NCBI RefSeq assembly: GCF_004337985.1
Contig: NW_021940921.1
Coordinates: 1,567,758-1,631,757 of the forward strand
Length of the DNA: 64,000 nt
Origin: Pyricularia pennisetigena
Taxonomy: Eukaryota > Ascomycota > Sordariomycetes > Magnaporthales > Pyriculariaceae
Reading direction: 5' to 3'
Part shown: positions 42,396 through 54,304 of the stretch, piece by piece
How positions within the stretch are numbered: the stretch's first letter is position 1
Layout of the letters: every line of letters begins with the position of its first letter
Notes under the pieces: model-generated
What the model was told of the DNA's origin: nothing
The model's database searches: none
The model's input: the letters and a program-made list of their open reading frames with translations, nothing else
Position numbers and translations under genes: made by a program

Positions 42396-42590
42396 ATCAG
42401 GCGACCGGACAAAAGCCCAACTTGGATTTTCTCCTCAGACACTCCTGGATGGACCCGCAAAAACAGCGACGGACCAAATCGCCATCCAACCAAAGATTAC
42501 TACACCAAAAAATGCAAGTATCAAAGTTTCGAACCTGAAATATCAAAATTCAATTAAGATCAGCAGACTAACTTTGTAGTAGTTACCTAA

Positions 42591-43100
42591 TTAAACATTT
42601 GGTCTACTACTAGTATGGTTGATATCACCGTCCTTTCGTGCCTCAATTGTGACAGTTCTATCTCCGGCTGGCGGCACGACACTGCTTTCAATCTCAGGTA
42701 ACTTCTTGTTCTCAAACACAGTTGCAGAGCTTCCGTGCGTAACGTTGGTCGTCTTGTCGGTCGTAGCAACGAACATAGCCTTGGGATCCAGAGGTTCCAC
42801 ATGACTAAGTGCAACGTGGCGATCCTCACTCATCGATATGGGACACGCAATCTGGTATTTGGCATCGAAAGCGGCGCGACGGTCGCATATTCTCTTGGTC
42901 GGGGAGTGGTCAACGGTCGCGAACGGCAAGGTGTAGTCGAGGAATGATTCCAGCAAGATCTGTCTTAGGAATTAAAGCAAGTCATTGAAGAATTCGAGCC
43001 AAGGAGAAATTGATTTATGCATTTACCGGTTGGGTGGCCATTTCCGCTCAAGCGGACGCCTGGCGCGGACGTTGACTACGCGTAGCTTTTTGCGGCGCAT
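42591..43100 (-). CDS. Small basic two-exon protein, copy 2
   Basis: Exon 1 from ATG 43100 (MRRKKLRVVNVRARRPLERK, WPPNR) ends at 43027. Intron 42964-43026 (GTAAAT donor, CCTAAG acceptor) joins in frame to exon 2 (QILLESFLDYTLPFATV, SPTKRICDRRA), ending at 42591. About 148 residues, longer at the C-terminus than copy 1. Conserved blocks are the basic N-terminus, KWPPNR, LLES..D.TLP.ATV and SPTKRICDRRA. The tails diverge. The palindrome TTATCGATAA lies 76 bp upstream of the ATG. Family unknown. Confidence 0.7.
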
Positions 43101-43620
43101 GTCGACGCGTTGATAGGGAGTCGCAAGGGTACCAAAATGCGATATGAAAGGGGAAAAACAGATATAGAAAAGGTACTTATCGATAAGGACAAAAATCTTA
43201 AGGCTTGCATTGGGCCAACAAAAGTTGTCCCACAAGAGAAGAGGGGCGCCCATCACCGGTTGGGGATCCGAGCAGAGACGGCTCCAATGCTTTTGGAGGT
43301 GGCAAATCAACAGGATAAGAAGCTAGTTTTGGCGCCTCGGATCTCACACGACCATATTTGCTACGTAGGCACACCCGACACGCATGAGGCAAATCATGTC
43401 TGGGATAGGCTATTCTAATGGTACAACAGCCCTGTCGTGCAGCAATTGGCAAGGCACACAACCCGGACTTCTTTGACTGTATTTCATGCGTTACTGCTCA
43501 TGATCGCATGGGGAAGTCAGGACCCCCTAGTAGTGTCTACCCCTTGAAAATCACTATCGCAAACGTGACGCCGAATAACAATCCGTAATATTGACCATCT
43601 AACTAACGGCAACAATACAG
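43101..43620. other. Upstream region of copy 2, no other gene
   Basis: Includes the TTATCGATAA palindrome at 43177-43186. No coding homology seen. Confidence 0.4.
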
Positions 43621-44830
43621 TCAACTATTTCCGCTGTAATAGTCAAATTCAGGTGACTCTTCACGATCGACTTCAATTGCACCAGCCTCATTTTGGGCCC
43701 GCTCCCTAAGCCCGACGAACGTAGTATTCGGGTCCGGTTCGACCCTCTGTTTTTTCCGGGGTGCTACCGCCTCCAATCGCGATTCCAATTGTTCAACTTT
43801 CCGTTCTGCGCTAGCAAGATGTAAATCCTCGGAATCCCAGCCTTTCCGGATCTTTGAAAACAACAAACTTTGCGTAGAGCTGTTCCCAGTTAGCTTAGCA
43901 TATCGTCCCAGTTGATCTGCCACCCTAGAACTTTTGGGGGGTTTTCCAGTCCACCAAACGAGCCGTTTAGGATTGAATGACCTAGATTGCCGGATTCTAG
44001 CGGTGATGAACGACGGTCGTCGTTTGGCCTCACATAGCTTTCAGCCCCTTGCGGTCTGACTGCCTGCAGCGATTTTGGCAAAGGAAAAACCACTCTGGTA
44101 CGCTGACAGCCTTTGAAAAAGCACATGCCGTGCAGCTAGTTTTGTACACGGAGGCGCGGTTCGCCGCCCGCTGAACCTTGAATATCGACTGCAAGAGAGG
44201 CGTTGTAGTCGAGATCGTTAGCGTCATGGTGCTGTGAACCGATTTGTCCCTGCATCACCGATGTGAAGGCAAAGGAAGGTGGCGGCGATGGCCCATTGCA
44301 TTCCATTTCTTGAAGAACAAAAACTGCACGGTAGAACGAGTGCCACGGGCTGTTCCACAGTTTACCTAGCATCAGCTCCCGACGTGCTAGAATCCCTGCA
44401 GCCAGCTCTGCAGCCATGTCATAGAGATGCTTCTCGGTAAAGGTTACCCAACGTTTCCCAACAGAGGCGGCGTCGTAATCTAAGTAATCGTAGATCTGGT
44501 GGGCCAGAAAATCGTCTGTATCTTCTAGAAAGATGGCGAGCTGCAGCAGGGCTTTCCGTTCATGCAGGTTGAGATTTCCTTTAGCTTTCTCAATCCATGG
44601 CAATTCTGGTGGAAAATCTGCGGTATCAACAACGCGCCCTAGTTTCCACAGATGGCCGCGCGTTTTGACGCCGTGCTGTGTTATGTCGACATCGATCAGC
44701 CGACAGCCTTTGTTGTACGTTAATGGCCGAGGGCCGTTCTCGGGCGCGTTGAATTTCCGGAACATAACCTTCTTAATGAATTCCAATACCGTCAGCTCGG
44801 CTACCGATGGCAAACTGTCGTGGCTGTTGT
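43621..44830 (-). pseudogene. HET (heterokaryon-incompatibility) protein, C-terminal part
   Basis: The C-terminal half of a fungal HET-domain protein: LTYNKGCRLIDVDITQHGVKTRGHLWKLG, then LHERKALLQLAIFL, SVGKRWVTFTEKHLYDMAAEL, SPWHSFYRAVFVLQEM, then MCFFKGCQRTRVVFPLP and a tail. A TAG at 44136-44138 replaces the tryptophan expected between VQN and LHGMCFF. A further frame change occurs near 43910-43925 (WQINWDDM to QLGRYAKLTG). The N-terminal HET domain is absent: similarity stops near 44830 at a junction with an opposite-strand gene. Confidence 0.75.
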
Positions 44831-44849
44831 CGAGAATTTCGCCGTTGAG

Positions 44850-46133
44850 CAGACACATCAAGAACAAGCAAGCGCAGCAGCAGCCCCCGCAAAAGGCAGG
44901 CAGAATTGGAGGTGGAGCCAGAAGAAGCCATTCAGGTGCGGTCACTGTCTAATGGCAGACTACCGGATGAGCTGTTCTCGCTTGTGTCCGAGCTCGAAAA
45001 GGTTGCAAGTGGTGATACCCCAGTGCTGCACGCGTCGCTTAGGCAGGAGCTGAAATAGGCGGAGGAGGAGGCAAAGGAGAGGCGTGCGTTGGGGTATCGC
45101 ATACCTGATTCCGCATTTACGGGCGCAGCAGAAGACACGACTACAGACTTGATCACCGACATCCCCGCTGCTAAAGTCTGCGAGTTGCTTCTCGCCGCTT
45201 TGCGCTGTCAAGAACGCAAACATGACGAAAATGGGTGGAACCAAGCTGTACATTACCAACTGCTACGCCTGGCGCTTCCAGCCGATGGATTCGTTGATTT
45301 CGAGCCTTGGTAGGACCTTTTCACGTATTCTCCACCCAACTCAATTTTGTTACTAACCTTTTGCGTGGCCAATACTGCTTAGCACAACCGCAAGAATCAC
45401 TCCCGAAATCCTCCCGAGGTCTTCTTCGTCGGGAAAAAAGGTCGATTACTGTTTTATAATTAACGGAGCGTCCGCTTTTGACGAGCCGGCGATGGAGGCG
45501 GCCAATAGGACTGGCACATGGAAGACACCGGCACAAATCATCGAGATACTGCGGCGCAGGACGCCCGGAACATCAATCAATCATACCGATTTTGGCCCCC
45601 TAAACAAATGGCCCATCGCCCTCAGCGTCGAAACCAAAAGACCCGGCGAGTCTGGCGAAAAGGCTGAGCTGCAGGTGGGGGTCTGGCAGGCCGCACAGTC
45701 GAGGTCGCTCGAATGGCAACGGCAGGAACAAAAGCATAAACTACAGATTCCACAGCATTCACGGCAGTCACTGGCCGCTATGGATGTGGAAGACGAGACA
45801 GTTGAAGGAGCGGCGGTGATCGGGGTCATGGGCCCGAATATTGCCGGAATTACCACACCTAGCCAGACCTCGATACCTCCTACCACACCTGACTTAGTGT
45901 TTCTCCCGGCACTGATAATTGTCGGTCACGACTGGAAATTCGCAGCCACAACTCGAGAGGACTGCGATGGCGGCCGGACAGTACTGTGGACTGAATCTAC
46001 TGTTGGTAGCACCAGCAATCTGCTCGGCATCTATAGGATTATTTGGTGTGTCCGCCGGCTGGCAAGGTACGTAGAGGAAAGGCATTGGCCGTGGTACGCT
46101 GAGTACATTCTAGGCCTGCGTCTCGAGACATAG
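44850..46133 (+). pseudogene. PD-(D/E)XK_12-like nuclease-family protein 2
   Basis: Exon 1 runs from ~44850 (SPRKRQAELEVEPEEAIQV, GRLPDELFSLVSELEKV, AEDTTTDLITDIPAAKV, ENGWNQAVHYQLLRLAL) to 45309. Intron 45310-45382 has GTAGGA, branch TACTAAC and TTAG. Exon 2 is TTARITPEILP, GKKVDYCFI, ALSVETKRPGESGEKAELQ (E-x-K), VGVWQAAQSRSLEW, IIVGHDWKFAATTR and SNLLGIYRIIWCVRRLARY. It is a better family match than copy 1. A TAG at 45055-45057 interrupts exon 1 (LRQELK stop AEEEAKE), and no start codon is evident because the gene abuts the HET relic. Otherwise intact. Confidence 0.75.
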
Positions 46134-46193
46134 TAACAAAACATAACAGAAATGGGCGATGACGAGATATCAATCGATATCAAGTCTTGTATG

Positions 46194-48079
46194 TCAGAAA
46201 TTTCTACCAGCCCTTCGTTGTTTGGCTATTTGTTCTGCGTATTTTGTGCGTGCCAAATCCCTTTTCGTTTGGACAAGCTTTATAGCCAAAGATAGCGCCA
46301 CACGCATAAAACTATCAACGCGCTCCACTAGTGACGAACCCAAACCTTCGGTATTAACCAAAGCATTGGTAACTTTCTTTTGCATTTGTCGCAATGTAAC
46401 TGGCGTAAGGGTTATTGTCCTTGACAATCTTTTCGAGACGGGAGACGAGAACAACTAGAAATTTTCTTTGCGTGAAACAAATAAACCACGTTTCTGACCA
46501 AGGTGAGGTATTGTTGTGGCTCGGGCATAGTTTGGTCCAAGGAGTCGTATGGAGATTCGTCGCTAAAGAACCGCCAACGCTTCCAGATGAGATCACCGTT
46601 ATGCTTTAACGTGGTCAAGTCGATATGTTCCGTGAATTGGGCAAGGAAGATGAGGAGCTCAAGGTCTGCGGGGTCCCTGGCTCGTAGGCAAAGGAGGCTA
46701 GCAGCCATAGGAAGCTGGAAATCTCTGTTGAACAGGCCGAGAAGCTCCGACAGTTGTGTGGCTTGTGGCGAGTCAAGCTTGGCGTACTCCCCGTTCCACT
46801 GCTGACGCCTCCTCTTAATCCAATTTGCCCATTCACTAGAATCATCTAAAAATTCCGGATATAGTTCAAAAATACCGCCGCGCCAGTTCTGCAGCACAGA
46901 CAATTGAGGATTTGCCTTCAATGCAAAGCGCCCCCTGCGAAAGGAACTCGCCAAAGTAGTAACCTGTTTGACGCATGTCCCACAGAGTTTCGAGGCTCTG
47001 CTGGTAGCCGTCCTTGTACGATATGGCATCCTCTTTGAGCGATTTGGTATACCTATCAATGAGGTAGGCGTCCCGGACGAATACCAACTCAGGAAATCGG
47101 GTTATACTTAGAATGACGATATGGATCTGCTCAAGCGATAGATTGCGGTGATGTTACAAGTAGATGACGAGCTTCAGCGCGAATAAAAATGAGCTTGTCC
47201 ATGAGACGAAGTTTGAGTGCCCAAGGCTCTTCGGCAGCCACCAGAGATGTCGGTTGAGAGCATCGGCCACTTCTGCAGCTGTCCGAGATTTCATGCTTAT
47301 TTGACTGCCGAGCTTCGTGTCGAGTTGAGCGGCATCCTGTGAGAGTATCCAGTTCCCAGATAACATGCCAGAAGAACCAGGATAGCAAACTCGGAACAGA
47401 AACGCAGGCACATCGGGAGCAACGTGTTCCCAATTGGCGTGGAAAGGGCTCCAGGAAAAGGGGAGCTGTCTTTGCGTTTCAGTGTTATCCTGGATCTTCA
47501 AGGCGGCGAATGACTCCGAATCTCGTCAAAGGCCATTTTACCGGTCTTAGGAAATTTGGCACAATATCGTGACGGCGTCTTATCAGTGAGTGATTGTGCG
47601 TTTGACGTTCTGCTTGCTTCTTTTTCGAGCAAACAGAACTCTGAAAATTTTCTTGGACTTCTAAATGCTACCCTGACAAGAGATCGAGATGCGAAACGTT
47701 CCGGGTAAACATATTTTCTAGCTTGAAAGTTACTCAAATCAGTGTCCACAACCAAAATTTGCCACCTGGGCATGGTTACAGCCTTGAGACACCAGCACCA
47801 ACATACGTCGTTGCTTTTACCCCGCAGCGTATGAGGACCAGCTAGGAAGGATCCACTTCCACTGCCCTCCACCTCGAAACGCGATGACAAACTTTTAGAT
47901 AGTGGCGAAGGTGGGAGCACAGTACCAACGGCTGTTACTGGCGGAGGTTCATATATAAACTGTACTAAAATTATTTCACTCCCATCATCCGGTCTTTCTA
48001 CGGCTGCGCTGGTGTTCCTTGATCTGTACTGCAGCCTGCACGACGGTGTGGATGGTATCTTGCTCAACCTTATCTTCAA
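46194..48079 (-). pseudogene. DUF7587-like fungal protein, broken
   Basis: Ordered blocks match a lineage-specific fungal family I recall as DUF7587: WSPFHANWEHVAPDVPAFLFRV, ALNRHLWWLPKSLGHSNFVSW, TSSFLFAL, SITRFPELVFVRDAYL, GYYFGEFLSQGALCIEG, LYPEFLDDSSEWANWIK, FQLPMAASLLCLRARDP, and a C-terminal helical part (LVERVDSFMRVALSLAIKL). Breaks: TAA at 47154-47156 after KLVIYL; a frame change near 46885 (ELARR to GGIFELYPEF); another near 46440. The 47498-48079 segment may be a 5' exon or unrelated sequence. Family label from memory. Confidence 0.6.
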
Positions 48080-48434
48080 CCTGAGCGCTTCAGTTGCAAA
48101 AATAAGTAAGAAGAGAAGGGAGGGAACCCTAGCATGAGGGTGGACCTGTCACTTTTGAAGACCCACTGTCCGCAGGACATAAAGTCGCCTGCATTCTCCC
48201 ACCGATATAATTATGGGCCTTTTCCATTCATCGACGTTCCTGCAACCGCTTGAGTAAATTGATTCGCACGAACTGTCGTGATTGTATCAGACCCCACTCG
48301 ATTGACATCACAAGGCAAAAGGAAATATCAGCCAGAAGTGTTGAAACTCTGTCAAAACGAGAATCTCACAAGATTTTGTAAGCAGTCGATTGACTTAAAT
48401 GACGGTTCTAAGCTAACATGGAAACATTTACCTA

Positions 48435-48779
48435 TTGCGCAGCCTTGACGGTGAAGATCGCGTGATTCACCCTGACAGGTGCCATACGGTCTCAAAAGGA
48501 GAGAGCACTCGACACTGCCAACAGCTAGGGTTTCACAGCATGATGCTGTTTACCTGCGGCACATGTTCAAAAAGGTTCCAAGCCTGGAATTCCCGTCAAG
48601 ATCACATGTCAGATTTAAGTCATCAACCACCGCCATTCGAATGCAACGATTGCGGCAAACATTTCAGAAACCAGCAAGCATTACTGGACCACATGAATGA
48701 CTTAGGTCACTGGGTTAGATCAGAACCGGAATATGACGACATCAGCTGTGATTTTCGTATCTGTAGGGTAGACCCTTAA
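48435..48779 (+). CDS. Two-finger C2H2 zinc-finger protein
   Basis: Two adjacent C2H2 fingers: FTCGTCSKRFQAWNSRQDH, then a short linker, and FECNDCGKHFRNQQALLDH with a second His (C-x2-C-x12-H-x5-H type), as in fungal small finger proteins. The codon read as start at 48435 is followed by a low-similarity stretch; ATG 48541 (MMLFTCGTC) is the more likely start, giving about 79 residues. It could be part of a larger spliced gene. Nucleic-acid binding is inferred. Confidence 0.6.
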   Translation: MRSLDGEDRVIHPDRCHTVSKGESTRHCQQLGFHSMMLFTCGTCSKRFQAWNSRQDHMSDLSHQPPPFECNDCGKHFRNQQALLDHMNDLGHWVRSEPEYDDISCDFRICRVDP

Positions 48780-49995
48780 CGGCCAGTAGCCAAGTAATGA
48801 TAACATAGGTCAGCGCAGCTCGAAAGATCGCGCGTGAAGGCATTCTTAGCCGGAGTCTAATGATGCAGATGTATGTTCACAAAAGGCATATTTTGATAGA
48901 ATCAGCCCCGTCTGAACTCAGGCAGATTTTGGGCAGTAAAAAGGCACATGCGATCCATCCCAAGATGAGGGCTTGCTTTCCATTTTATGTTTCTCATAGG
49001 ACCAACAATCAAACTGAAAACATTTCGTTTTCGCAGTGATTAGCAGTCACACGTCGGTAGTTCGATGGCTTAAACCCGAAAACGCAAATAGTGTATACAG
49101 AACCTTGACTAGTAACGCAGAGGTTGTGGAGGGCACGACAGTAACCCAAGCAACAGTGATCATCAATAAACCACCAGAAGGCTAAGGAGTGTTAGGATTT
49201 CCCAACCAATACCGGGCTTCTTGAACGCCACGCAACCCAACATAATTTGTTAATACAACTACATTCGTCGAAACTAGCTCCAAAAACCTATATGCCTATC
49301 AAAAAGCTGCTTGTTCCCTGGTCACCCATATTGATTCTTGTTCCGATATGTTGCTTCCAGCCATCCTGAAAGCCCGGTGGCAACGTCTCTACATGAGACA
49401 CTCATGTGCAAATAATAAATTGCGTCTGCAGAAATCTACTGATCTTACCGAGAACCTTATCGCAACAGGCAAAAAACCATGTATTGGATGAGGTACCGAG
49501 TATGTCGCTCGACTGGTACTTGTCTGGAGAATGAAATCAGTCCGGGCTGGAGGTCATGGTAACCACTCTATAGTTCTTCGATAACCAGCTTGTCTTTTCC
49601 GAATACGCAAGGTAGTACAATTAGCGATTAAAGCTTCACGCGCAAGCACAATTCGCATTTCTTTGCGAAGGATACCTGATTTTTTGAATTTCCCATACGC
49701 AGGTTTTCTCCGCACTGGCAAGGTACAGCCCTCACCACGTCTCAGATACTTTAAGTTTTACGAACAGATAGGCAAAGGTTGCACCACGAAGTAAAGGCTT
49801 CGATAATGAAACCGGTATCTCAATGTCCTCTGTTCTATATCGATAGGCACGAGCTGGCAGCGACCAGCTGCACGGTCATAAAAATAAGACTTCTATTTAC
49901 ATAGTTCCCTTAACCTGGAAATAAGCACGAAGAATGCCTTGATGCATACATTTGAGTACATACTAGAGCGTTTTACAAATACCTCGTGTGCCCCG
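48780..49995. other. No recognisable gene
   Basis: Stop-rich sequence between the zinc-finger gene and the LINE. No repeats or coding motifs identified. Confidence 0.45.
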
Positions 49996-50098
49996 ACACA
50001 ACAGCCCCGCAGCCCCACTATTGCTAGTGCGGCGGCAGTTAGAACACCAGAAACACTAACAGATTGAAAATTTTCACCCTCACTCGATTGCGGCCGCG

Positions 50099-51734
50099 AT
50101 GCCCTCACAGGCAGTTGCCGTGGCGGCAGCATCGCGCAGGCCTCATCGGGGTCCCGCACGGGCCCAGCCATCTGGCCTGGCTGAGTCGCAACACGCGCCA
50201 GACGCAGCAGCCGAAGCGGCCGTACCACGGCGCCGCCGAACCCGCAGAGGATGCGGCTGCAAGACACCCCCCCGAGCGACGGCCCCGCCCGGCTCGATAT
50301 GACCCAGCTGATACAAAAGCTGCAACGGGACGTTGATATACAGAAGGAGGTGGACCAGAACGTCGAAGCTCACTTCGCCCGCATCCTGCGGGGCTACGAG
50401 GGCGACAAGTATGAAGACCATCGCAAGTTAGCGATGTCGATCGAGGACGTAGTGTTGGGGCACCTCCGCCTACAAATGTTAGGGGAGAAAGAACGCCCCC
50501 GCTTTCCGTCACGGTCCCCACCGAAAACCGACCAGGGCTCGCCTGCGGACAGCCGCGCCGGAAAAGCGACGGTGCCCGAGGCGGCGAACCGCAGTTGGGC
50601 TACCGTGGCTGCCTCCACGGCAATCTCCGCACGAGCGGCGACTACAACCCCGTCGAAGGGGGGCTCCACCCCACCCCCTCCGGTCAGGAAGCAGCCCGAC
50701 CACCGGGTCCTAATCCGGACCCATCAACCGGGCCTGGACCCACGCGAACCCTTCGCCCTCAGGCGTAAAACGAGCGAAGCAGTGGGCGTTACCCTGGCTG
50801 AAATACCAGCAGTTATGCGCACACCGACCGGGTGGGCAATTAGAGCAGCCAAAGCAACGATCAAGGACAAGCTTCTGGAAGCAGGAGCACAGGAGGAAAT
50901 TAAAAGGATTTTCAACGGAACCTTCATTACAATCCCACAAAGGTGGTACAACTATGCGGTCCCGGGCGTTCCCCGCACGATACACTCTCCCTGGGATGAC
51001 GAACCCCTAGACGTACAGCAGTACATTAAAGAAGAGGCTAAAACACAGGCAGGCCTTAACCCTGTGGAATACAAACCGTCCCGCCATGGCTACAACCCGG
51101 CTACGGGCACGGCGACGTGGATAATCTCCTTCCTGCAGCCGGTACCCCGACTATTTACCCTATTTGGCACCAGCGGCAAATCGCGTTTAGTGAAAAAAAC
51201 CCCAGGATCGAACTTCACAGCACGGGTTGCCAGGGTTATTGCTATGCGAGGCGATGCATCCGCCCCAAGAGATGTGGACAATGCAGCCGAAAGGCGCACG
51301 CAGGGGAATGCAAAGACCCCCCTAAATGCGCCAACTGCTGCGGTCCCTTCCCAGCAGGACACAAAGGGTGCCCGTCCGCCCCAAAGTTCGAGAACAATAA
51401 GGTTATTCGCCCTTCCGTACGGAAATTGAAAGACATAAGGAGACATGGACAGGCCCGGTACACCAAAGAGCTAGAAAGGACTGCAGAAACAGCTGCAAGA
51501 GCTGCAGTGCGAGCGGCCGCCCAAGCAGCACAGCCAACGGAGGTGGCCTTGAGCAATAAATCTTCCACGACCAGCGGCAAACGAAATAGATCGACATCGG
51601 ACGCGGGAGCCATCCGCCAATTCCTGACGCGTTTCGCCCCTCCCACAAGCAGTGAGGATAGCTGCATAACCGTATCAACGCAAGCGACCTGCCCCTCCGC
51701 CACGAACGAACAACAGCCCTCTTTACAGGACTAG
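50099..51734 (+). pseudogene. LINE ORF1 (Gag-like)
   Basis: Nucleic-acid chaperone-type protein. ATG 50099 opens an Ala/Arg/Pro-rich start. The frame passes to LDMTQLIQKLQRDVDIQKEV (a helical region) only if the C-run at 50267-50273 had one more base. The central region resembles Tad-type ORF1 (VLIRTHQPGLDPREPFALRR, VGVTLAEIPAV). A second change near 51200, again in an A/C run, leads to the zinc knuckles (CGQCSRKAHAGEC, CANCCGPFPAGHKGC) and an Ala-rich coiled coil. It ends at 51734. Confidence 0.8.
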
Positions 51735-54097
51735 GAAGCCATACCGCACCCCTTTTCGCGCAGGGCTCACCCTGGCGTGGGCAAACGTAGGCAAAAGACA
51801 GGTGCCACACCTCAGCCTGCTAGAATTATGTCACCAACAAGGGGTAGACGTTATTAACATACAAGAGCCGGCGTGCTACCTGGGAACGAGGACCCAGACG
51901 CATCCCGGCTATGACCTTTTCGCACCTATAGACCACTGGAGCGCTACAAGTTGGGATGAGTTTGTGGCAATACGGCCCCGGGTGCTCACCTACGTCTGGA
52001 AACAGGCGGGACTTTGGGTCGTTCAACTTCGACCCACACAAACGCGGGATGCGCTCTGGCTGGAAATCAACGGGACCCAAATCCTGCACGTCTACCGTGA
52101 CGTTTTGAGTACAGAAATGCTGGAACTAGTGTACGGCACGGAGTTAACGGGACCTACGGTTGTAGGGAGATATTTTAACCTTATCGCGCAGGCGTACGAG
52201 CCCAACCGTTCCGACGCGCGAGGAGGGAGAGAACTTACCCGGTGGGTCGAAGGGAGCGGGATGGAATTCACTGGAGAAATCGGCGTCCCTACACATCGGG
52301 CAGGGGGAGTGCTCGACATGGTCTTTTCCAACATACCCTTCGCCATTACAAGGGTTGCCGAGGAGTTACATACCGGATCGGACCACCAAACGTTAAAGAC
52401 AAATCTCCCGACCAAAGGAAAGCAATATTCCGAGCCCATAAACTACGTGGTCCGAGAAAATAAGCTCGAAACGTTCCGGAATTTGGTGGGCGTCGGAATA
52501 GCTTCATTATCCGACCCTGAACTGGCCGAAGACGGGCCGGCGCTAGATACTTGGGTGGACAACTTCAACTGCATGTGGCAAAGCGCTTTAATAGCCGGAG
52601 GCACAGCCCCCAATAAACGGGGCCGTTCGGCCCCTTGGTGGATACGAGACTGCCAAAACCTGTGGGCAAAATACCGGACCGCTCGGCGGGCACCGGGCCC
52701 ACGGGCCGGACGCACACAAGAGGAAAAGGATTATATTACGGGCATACGAAGGGCGAAGGCAGACTACTGGCGCAGGACAATCGACGAAATAACAGACGAC
52801 AAAGGCCTATGGGACGTAGTAGGTTGGCACTAACTGGCGCCCAACCTCCGATCACCCCCTTTGATCCACAACGGAATCTCCATCCACGATCCAATAACTA
52901 AAGCGGAGACGCTACAAAAGGAAGTGCTAGGCCGCTTTTCCAAAGATGACGACCTAACAGAGGACCCCCTCGACGGTTGGGTTCAACAGGAAGCGAAAAT
53001 ACAATGGGACACAGCAGTCTCTGCGGAGGAGGCGGAGAAATCATGCATCGGGGTGCAAAGCACGTCTCCAGGTACGGACGGCATCACAGTCCGGCTGCTC
53101 ACAGCCTGCTGGACAGTTCTCAGTGAGCCGGTCCGCAAACTTTACCAGCGGTGTCTGGAGCTCAGCTGGTACCCAAGACCGTGGAAGCGGGCAGAGGTCG
53201 TTATGCTCCCTAAAGCAGGTAAAAGAGATAAAACTAATATAAGGTCATGGCGACCAATCGCCCTGCTTTCGTGTCTGGGCAAAGGTTTGGAGCGAATTTT
53301 CGGCAGACGTATAGCCTGGGCGGCGCTCCAACACGGAATCCTAAGCCCAACACACGGAGGGGCGCTCCCACGCAGGTCTGCAACAGATCTCATTTGCGCC
53401 CTTACGCAAGATATAGAAATGGCTTTGGCGGAGGGGAAAGCAGTTACAATAGTGACAAGCGACGTCCAAGGCGCCTTCGACGCTCTGCTCCCAAAACGTC
53501 TTATAAAGGAGATGAGGGCGATGGGTTTCGATATTCGTCTACTACGGCTCGTGGACCACTTCCTGGCAGATCGTCAAGCTCGGATTCGTTTGGAGGCAGC
53601 AACCACCGAATATAGCAGCCTTGAATGCGGCACACCGCAAGGATCTCCGGCGTCACCCGTTCTCTATATGGTCTATTTGGCGGTCCTGGTAAAAGCCGGA
53701 GGCCGGTGGAGATTTGCGTACGCAGACGATATCCTAAATTGGAGGGCCTCACCATCGGTACGGCAAAATGTGGAGGAGCTCCAAAATGCAATGGGTGAAA
53801 TGTATCGGAGTGGAGCCGAGCATAAGATCACGTTCGCACCGGAAAAGACGGAAATGATCCACATTACCCGAAGCAGAACAGAAAAGGACGTGGCCATGCA
53901 AATAAACGACAAAACAATCCAACCTATCACGACGGTCCCAGACACCTCTGCAATATCTGCTGTTCCAGGTCTACGCTGGCTTGGGTTCTGGTTCGACAAA
54001 AGACTGTCGGGCCGCCGCCGCGTTGACGAAAGAAGCACCAAAGCCATGGTAGTGGCCCGGGATCTCCGCAGCCTCGCTGGAGTCAAACACGGCCCAC

Positions 54098-54304
54098 TGT
54101 GAGGATCAGGCCCCTAGACCTACCCTCAGATCACGACTCGGCTCCACACCGAGCCAGGGATCGGACAAGGATCCACTACCTCCGGATTTAAGCGCGTCTC
54201 TTGAGCGCGTCGTCGATTGTAATTTCTCTCTTCTCTTCAGTTTAGAATTTTCGTCGATAGCGCCTAATACACTGAGGTTCTCCTATGTATGCCTGGCCGT
54301 GACA
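54098..54304 (+). repeat. Solo LTR, chromovirus-related (copy C), with target duplication
   Basis: 207 bp, TGTGAGGATC to GGCCGTGACA, nearly identical to copy B. Flanked by CCCAC on both sides (54093-54097 and 54305-54309), a perfect 5-bp duplication inside LINE ORF2. Confidence 0.95.
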
